In this document: positions 60,584 through 64,000 of the stretch, piece after piece
Layout: each line of letters begins with the position of its first letter
Position numbering within the stretch: the stretch's first letter is position 1
Source: Sulfitobacter sp. CW3
Lineage (GTDB): Bacteria; Pseudomonadota; Alphaproteobacteria; Rhodobacterales; Rhodobacteraceae
Direction of reading: 5' to 3'
Assembly (NCBI RefSeq): GCF_019392245.1
Contig: NZ_JAHXRL010000011.1
Coordinates: 52,577 to 116,576 of the forward strand
Length of the DNA: 64,000 bases
Position numbers and translations under genes: made by a program
Notes under the pieces: model-generated
The model's input: only the letters and a program-made list of their open reading frames with translations
The model's database searches: none
Told to the model about the DNA's origin: nothing

Positions 60584-63500
60584 ATGATTAACGAAGACCT
60601 TGTCGAGCAGGCCGCGTTGGCCATTTTGCAGGAACAGGGCGTGCCCTTTCTCGGCGCGGATGTGATCGCACCTGATGGCACCGCGCCGGAGCGCGCGTCC
60701 TATGGAGAGGTTCTCCTGATCCGGAGACTTGAAGAGGCTGTGACGCGTCTTAACCCGTCAATCTCCGAAGATGCCCGCCGCGATGCGTTGCGCCAGATTA
60801 CTGGCTCTGAGACGCCTAGCCTGACTGAGGAAAACCGACGCATTCACAAGCTGCTGGTCAATGGCATTGATGTGGAGTTCAAGGCCAACGATGGTTCGAT
60901 TCGTGGTGACAAAGTCTGGCTGGTGGACTTCGATTCACCCGATGCCAACGACTGGCTGGTCACAAATCAGTTCACGGTCATCGAAGGCAAACATAACCGT
61001 CGCCCCGATGTGGTGGTATTCCTGAATGGTCTACCCGTGGCCGTGATCGAGCTTAAGAACGCCGCCAGCGAGGCCGCGACTATTGATGATGCCTTTGCCC
61101 AGCTTCAGACTTACAAACTTCAAATACCTTCGTTGTTTCGCACGAATGCGGTGCTCATTACTTCAGACGGTTTGTTGGCCAGGATTGGCTCGCTGACTGC
61201 GAATGAAGAGCGGTTTATGCCTTGGCGCTCTGTAATCGGCGCAGTGGGCGATTTCACTCCTGAAGGGCCTCAGGAGATGGCGACGCTTCTGCATGGCGTA
61301 TTCAACAAGGCGCGGTTTTTGGAGCTTCTGCGCGACTTTACGGTTTTCGGCGATATGGGCGACGGCCCGTTCAAGATCATCGCGGGCTATCACCAGTTTT
61401 TCGGGGCGAGAAAGGCATTGGCCAGCGCTATCGACGCTTCATCGCCCCAGGGTGACCGCCGCATCGGCGTGATCTGGCACACCCAAGGGTCGGGTAAATC
61501 ATTGTTGATGGCCTTCTTGGCAGGACTTCTTGTGCGTAGTCCCGCACTGCAAAACCCCACGCTGATCATACTAACTGACCGAAACGATCTCGACGACCAG
61601 TTGTTCCAGACCTTTGCAATGACCAAGGATCTGATCCGGCAAACCCCCGAGCATGCTGAAAGCCGCGAAGAGCTGCGTGAACTGCTAGCACGTCAGTCCG
61701 GTGGCGTGATCTTTACCACTATGCAAAAATTCAGCCCTGATGAGGGCCAGGAACGGTTTCCAACGCTTACTGATCGGCGCAACGTCATCGTCATGGCGGA
61801 CGAGGCGCACCGGAGCCAATACGGGCTTGATGCCAAGGTGAGCATCAAGACTGGCGAGCGAAAATATGGCTATGCCCACTATGTCCGCCAAGCGTTGCCG
61901 AATGCCTCGTTCGTTGGCTTCACTGGTACCCCGATTGAAACCGCCGATGTGAATACGCCCGCCGTCTTTGGTGACTATGTCGACATCTATGACATCACGC
62001 GCGCGGTTGAAGACAAGGCGACTGTACCGATCTATTATGAAAGCAGGCTGGCCCGTATCGAACTGGATGATGACGAAAAGCCGATGGTCGACGAGGAGAT
62101 TGCGGCAATCCTCGAAGATGAGACGCTCTCTGAACAAGAGAAGACAAAGGCCAAGTGGAGCACAGTCGAGGCATTGGTCGGGGCTGAGAAGCGGCTCAAA
62201 CAGGTTGCGGCAGATCTGGTGGATCACCTTGAAGCACGGACCGGGGCACTTGGCGGCAAGGCCATGGCCGTTTGTATGAGTCGACGCATCTGCGTAGCTC
62301 TCTACAACCAGATTATCGCGCTGCGCCCTGACTGGCATTCGGACGACGATGCCGGTGGTGCAATTAAAATCGTGATGACGGGTTCCGCCTCTGACCCGCT
62401 GGAATGGCAGGCCCATATCGGCAACAAGAGGCGACGTGACAATCTCGCTAAGCGGGCGCGCGATCCCGAAGATGATCTAAAGTTCGTGATCGTACGGGAC
62501 ATGTGGCTGACTGGTTTCGATGCTCCCTGCATGCACACCATGTATATCGACAAGCCCATGCGTGGGCACGGGCTAATGCAGGCCATTGCGCGGGTGAATC
62601 GCGTTTTCCGGGACAAGCCAGGGGGATTGGTTGTCGATTACATAGGGGTGGCCCAGAACCTCAAGAATGCACTTTCACAGTATTCCGACGCTGACCGCGA
62701 GCGTACGGGTATCGACGAGGAACAGGCAGTCGCCTTGCTCGCTGAAAAACTTGATGTCGTGCGCAACATGTTCAACGGACATGATTACAGCGCAGGGCTC
62801 GACGGGGCGGCACAGGGCCGCCTAAAGGCGCTTGGAGATGCTGTAGACTGGATCGTCGGGCAACAGACCGATCTCGCGCGGCGCAAGTCATCCGACACCG
62901 ACAAGAAGAAGGAGCTGTCACGTTTTCAGGATGGCACGCTCGAACTGTCTCGCGCTTTTGCATTGGCCTCCTCAAGCGACTTAGCAAGAATTGTTAAGAA
63001 TGAAGTTGGTTTCCTTCAGGCGGTTCGTGCCGCAATGACGAAAACAGCAGTGAAGGGAAAGCTTTCTTCTCGAGCGAAACAGTTCGCGATTGAGCAACTG
63101 GTGAACAAAGCGGTCGCAGGTGCTGAAATCGTTGACATTCTTAAAGCCTCAGGCATCAAGACGCAGGACATCTCAATTCTCTCAGATGAATTTCTACTCG
63201 AGATCCAGTCGATGGAGCGCAAGAACCTCGCCTTAGAAGCCTTGAAAAAACTTTTGAACGGCGAAATCAAAAGCAAAGCGAAACGCAATGTTGTTGAAAG
63301 CCGCGCGTTCAGCGATCGCCTCGAGGATGCAGTCGCGCGCTACCATTCAAACGCGATTTCCACTGTCGAGATGATCCAAACGCTTATCGACCTAGCCCGC
63401 GATGTCAAATCGTCAGAGGCTAGAGGTGAAACAGAAGGCATGTCTGATGAGGAGTTGGCCTTTTATGACGCCTTGGCGCAAAATCAGAACGCAGTAGATG

Positions 63501-63721
63501 TTATGGGCAATGAGCAACTTCGTATTATCGCCCATGAACTTCTCCAACAAGTACGTGGGAACGTTACTGTGGACTGGCATAAAAAAGAAAGTGCCAGGGC
63601 GCGGATGCGCATCTTGGTAAAGCGAATACTAAAACGATTTGGTTATCCACCTGACCTTTCATTGGAAGCTGTGCAGATCGTTCTTGAGCAAGCTGAAACG
63701 CTGCTGAAGGAGGTTTATTAG
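60584..63721 (+). CDS. hsdR: Type I restriction-modification system, endonuclease/translocase subunit
   Basis: A 1,045-residue motor nuclease. The N-terminal nuclease core shows Asp142 (HNRRPDVVVF) and Glu156/Lys158 (VAVIELKNA). Helicase motifs are HTQGSGKSLL (about 299-308), the DEAH box at about 406 (MADEAHRSQYG), GFTGTPI and the later FVIVRDMWLTGFDAPCMHT with RVNRVF. The C-terminal helical domain (ending LEQAETLLKEVY) contacts the methylase. ATG 60584 is used; an in-frame TTG at 60569 directly follows the SIR2 stop. It completes the type I system with hsdM and hsdS and appears intact. Confidence 0.96.
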   Translation: MINEDLVEQAALAILQEQGVPFLGADVIAPDGTAPERASYGEVLLIRRLEEAVTRLNPSISEDARRDALRQITGSETPSLTEENRRIHKLLVNGIDVEFKANDGSIRGDKVWLVDFDSPDANDWLVTNQFTVIEGKHNRRPDVVVFLNGLPVAVIELKNAASEAATIDDAFAQLQTYKLQIPSLFRTNAVLITSDGLLARIGSLTANEERFMPWRSVIGAVGDFTPEGPQEMATLLHGVFNKARFLELLRDFTVFGDMGDGPFKIIAGYHQFFGARKALASAIDASSPQGDRRIGVIWHTQGSGKSLLMAFLAGLLVRSPALQNPTLIILTDRNDLDDQLFQTFAMTKDLIRQTPEHAESREELRELLARQSGGVIFTTMQKFSPDEGQERFPTLTDRRNVIVMADEAHRSQYGLDAKVSIKTGERKYGYAHYVRQALPNASFVGFTGTPIETADVNTPAVFGDYVDIYDITRAVEDKATVPIYYESRLARIELDDDEKPMVDEEIAAILEDETLSEQEKTKAKWSTVEALVGAEKRLKQVAADLVDHLEARTGALGGKAMAVCMSRRICVALYNQIIALRPDWHSDDDAGGAIKIVMTGSASDPLEWQAHIGNKRRRDNLAKRARDPEDDLKFVIVRDMWLTGFDAPCMHTMYIDKPMRGHGLMQAIARVNRVFRDKPGGLVVDYIGVAQNLKNALSQYSDADRERTGIDEEQAVALLAEKLDVVRNMFNGHDYSAGLDGAAQGRLKALGDAVDWIVGQQTDLARRKSSDTDKKKELSRFQDGTLELSRAFALASSSDLARIVKNEVGFLQAVRAAMTKTAVKGKLSSRAKQFAIEQLVNKAVAGAEIVDILKASGIKTQDISILSDEFLLEIQSMERKNLALEALKKLLNGEIKSKAKRNVVESRAFSDRLEDAVARYHSNAISTVEMIQTLIDLARDVKSSEARGETEGMSDEELAFYDALAQNQNAVDVMGNEQLRIIAHELLQQVRGNVTVDWHKKESARARMRILVKRILKRFGYPPDLSLEAVQIVLEQAETLLKEVY

Positions 63722-64000
63722 AACCGCGTGTGTTATCTACATTTTGTTTCGGCCTTTTAGGGAGACACGTCGATCAAAAGGTTCATCACATTAAGCCACG
63801 AGACAATGACGATCGTAGATGGCTTGCCGGCGCTGGATATTAATTAATGAAACTGAGAGTATATTTATGGAAATGACGACATTCACAACAAACCCTCGAT
63901 CGCTTGAAGACCTGCTGAAGGAGTGACCTGCTCCCCATTGAGTCCGCTAATTTAGGTTAGCTCTGTTCAAGTTTTGGTCCTCTTCTGACCTGTTAGCATA
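63722..64000. other. Right edge: gene-poor end after hsdR
   Basis: No complete gene is seen in these 279 bases. They include a 19-codon frame resembling the start of a DUF262 protein, and then a sequence beginning TGACCTGCTCCCC that looks like the terminus of an inserted element. No copy of the tRNA-Ser 3' end is present, so the far end of the island lies beyond the window. Confidence 0.45.
63867..63926 (+). pseudogene. Truncated start of a possible DUF262 (GmrSD-type) gene
   Basis: The frame reads MEMTTFTTNPRSLEDLLKE then TGA. DUF262 proteins commonly open with a similar pattern (SLxDLL..I..G.I.LPDFQR), but here the sequence stops before the diagnostic QR motif. The TGA lies at the first bases of TGACCTGCTCCCC, so an insertion may have cut the gene. 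The match is short and from memory. Confidence 0.35.

Noticed and set aside
63722..64000. Right attachment site of the tRNA-Ser island
   Set aside because: I searched the end of the window for a copy of the tRNA 3' sequence (ACCTCCTCCGCCA) and found none; the island continues past the edge.

Overview
The window looks like the chromosome of a marine alphaproteobacterium of the Roseobacter group (Rhodobacterales). This is an inference from gene content and gene order: a TAXI-type TRAP transporter, a class Ib ribonucleotide reductase operon, abundant compact catabolic operons with four-base ATGA overlaps, and the run SPOR protein - D-Ala-D-Ala carboxypeptidase - tmk - holB - tatD - metallo-hydrolase. 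No taxonomic marker gene is present, so the species cannot be named.

Bases 1-42,700 are ordinary chromosome. On the left, glnBA (nitrogen assimilation; glnA runs off the edge) is followed by a degenerate Hint-domain protein and tRNA-Leu. A ten-gene minus-strand operon (about 3.2-12.5 kb) couples a polar amino-acid ABC importer to a class III aminotransferase, a two-subunit CoA-transferase, two M20-type deacylases and an alanine-racemase-type enzyme; a divergent LysR gene probably controls it. Next come a membrane-bound AraC regulator facing a secreted hydrolase, and a TetR regulator facing a catabolic operon (flavin monooxygenase, BASS-type transporter, two SDR oxidoreductases) whose first gene has an in-frame TAA. 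A TAXI-TRAP operon follows with an unusually palindrome-rich leader. nrdHIEF is preceded by a clear cobalamin riboswitch. The rest is a Na+/H+-type antiporter, a semialdehyde dehydrogenase, rsgA, a GST, an AEC transporter and the tmk/holB housekeeping cluster.

A genomic island starts directly at the 3' end of tRNA-Ser(UGA) (42,594-42,683) and continues to the right edge. It carries a P4-type tyrosine integrase, two small HTH proteins, a second tyrosine recombinase with its own HTH and zinc ribbon, and a serine recombinase. Its cargo is antiviral defence: a Hachiman pair (HamA nuclease, HamB helicase) preceded by a separate Mrr-like nuclease in the same operon; a stand-alone Mrr-like nuclease; and a type I restriction-modification locus, hsdM-hsdS-[DUF6615]-[hsdS tail relic]-[SIR2]-hsdR. 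The duplicated hsdS 3' end flanking the DUF6615 gene suggests that this slot accepts exchangeable effector genes. At the right edge the first codons of what may be a DUF262-type defence gene end abruptly.

The items most worth a second look are the nested SIR2/DUF6615 type I locus, the nuclease-HamA-HamB operon, the structured TRAP leader, the B12 riboswitch on a B12-independent reductase, and the interrupted monooxygenase.
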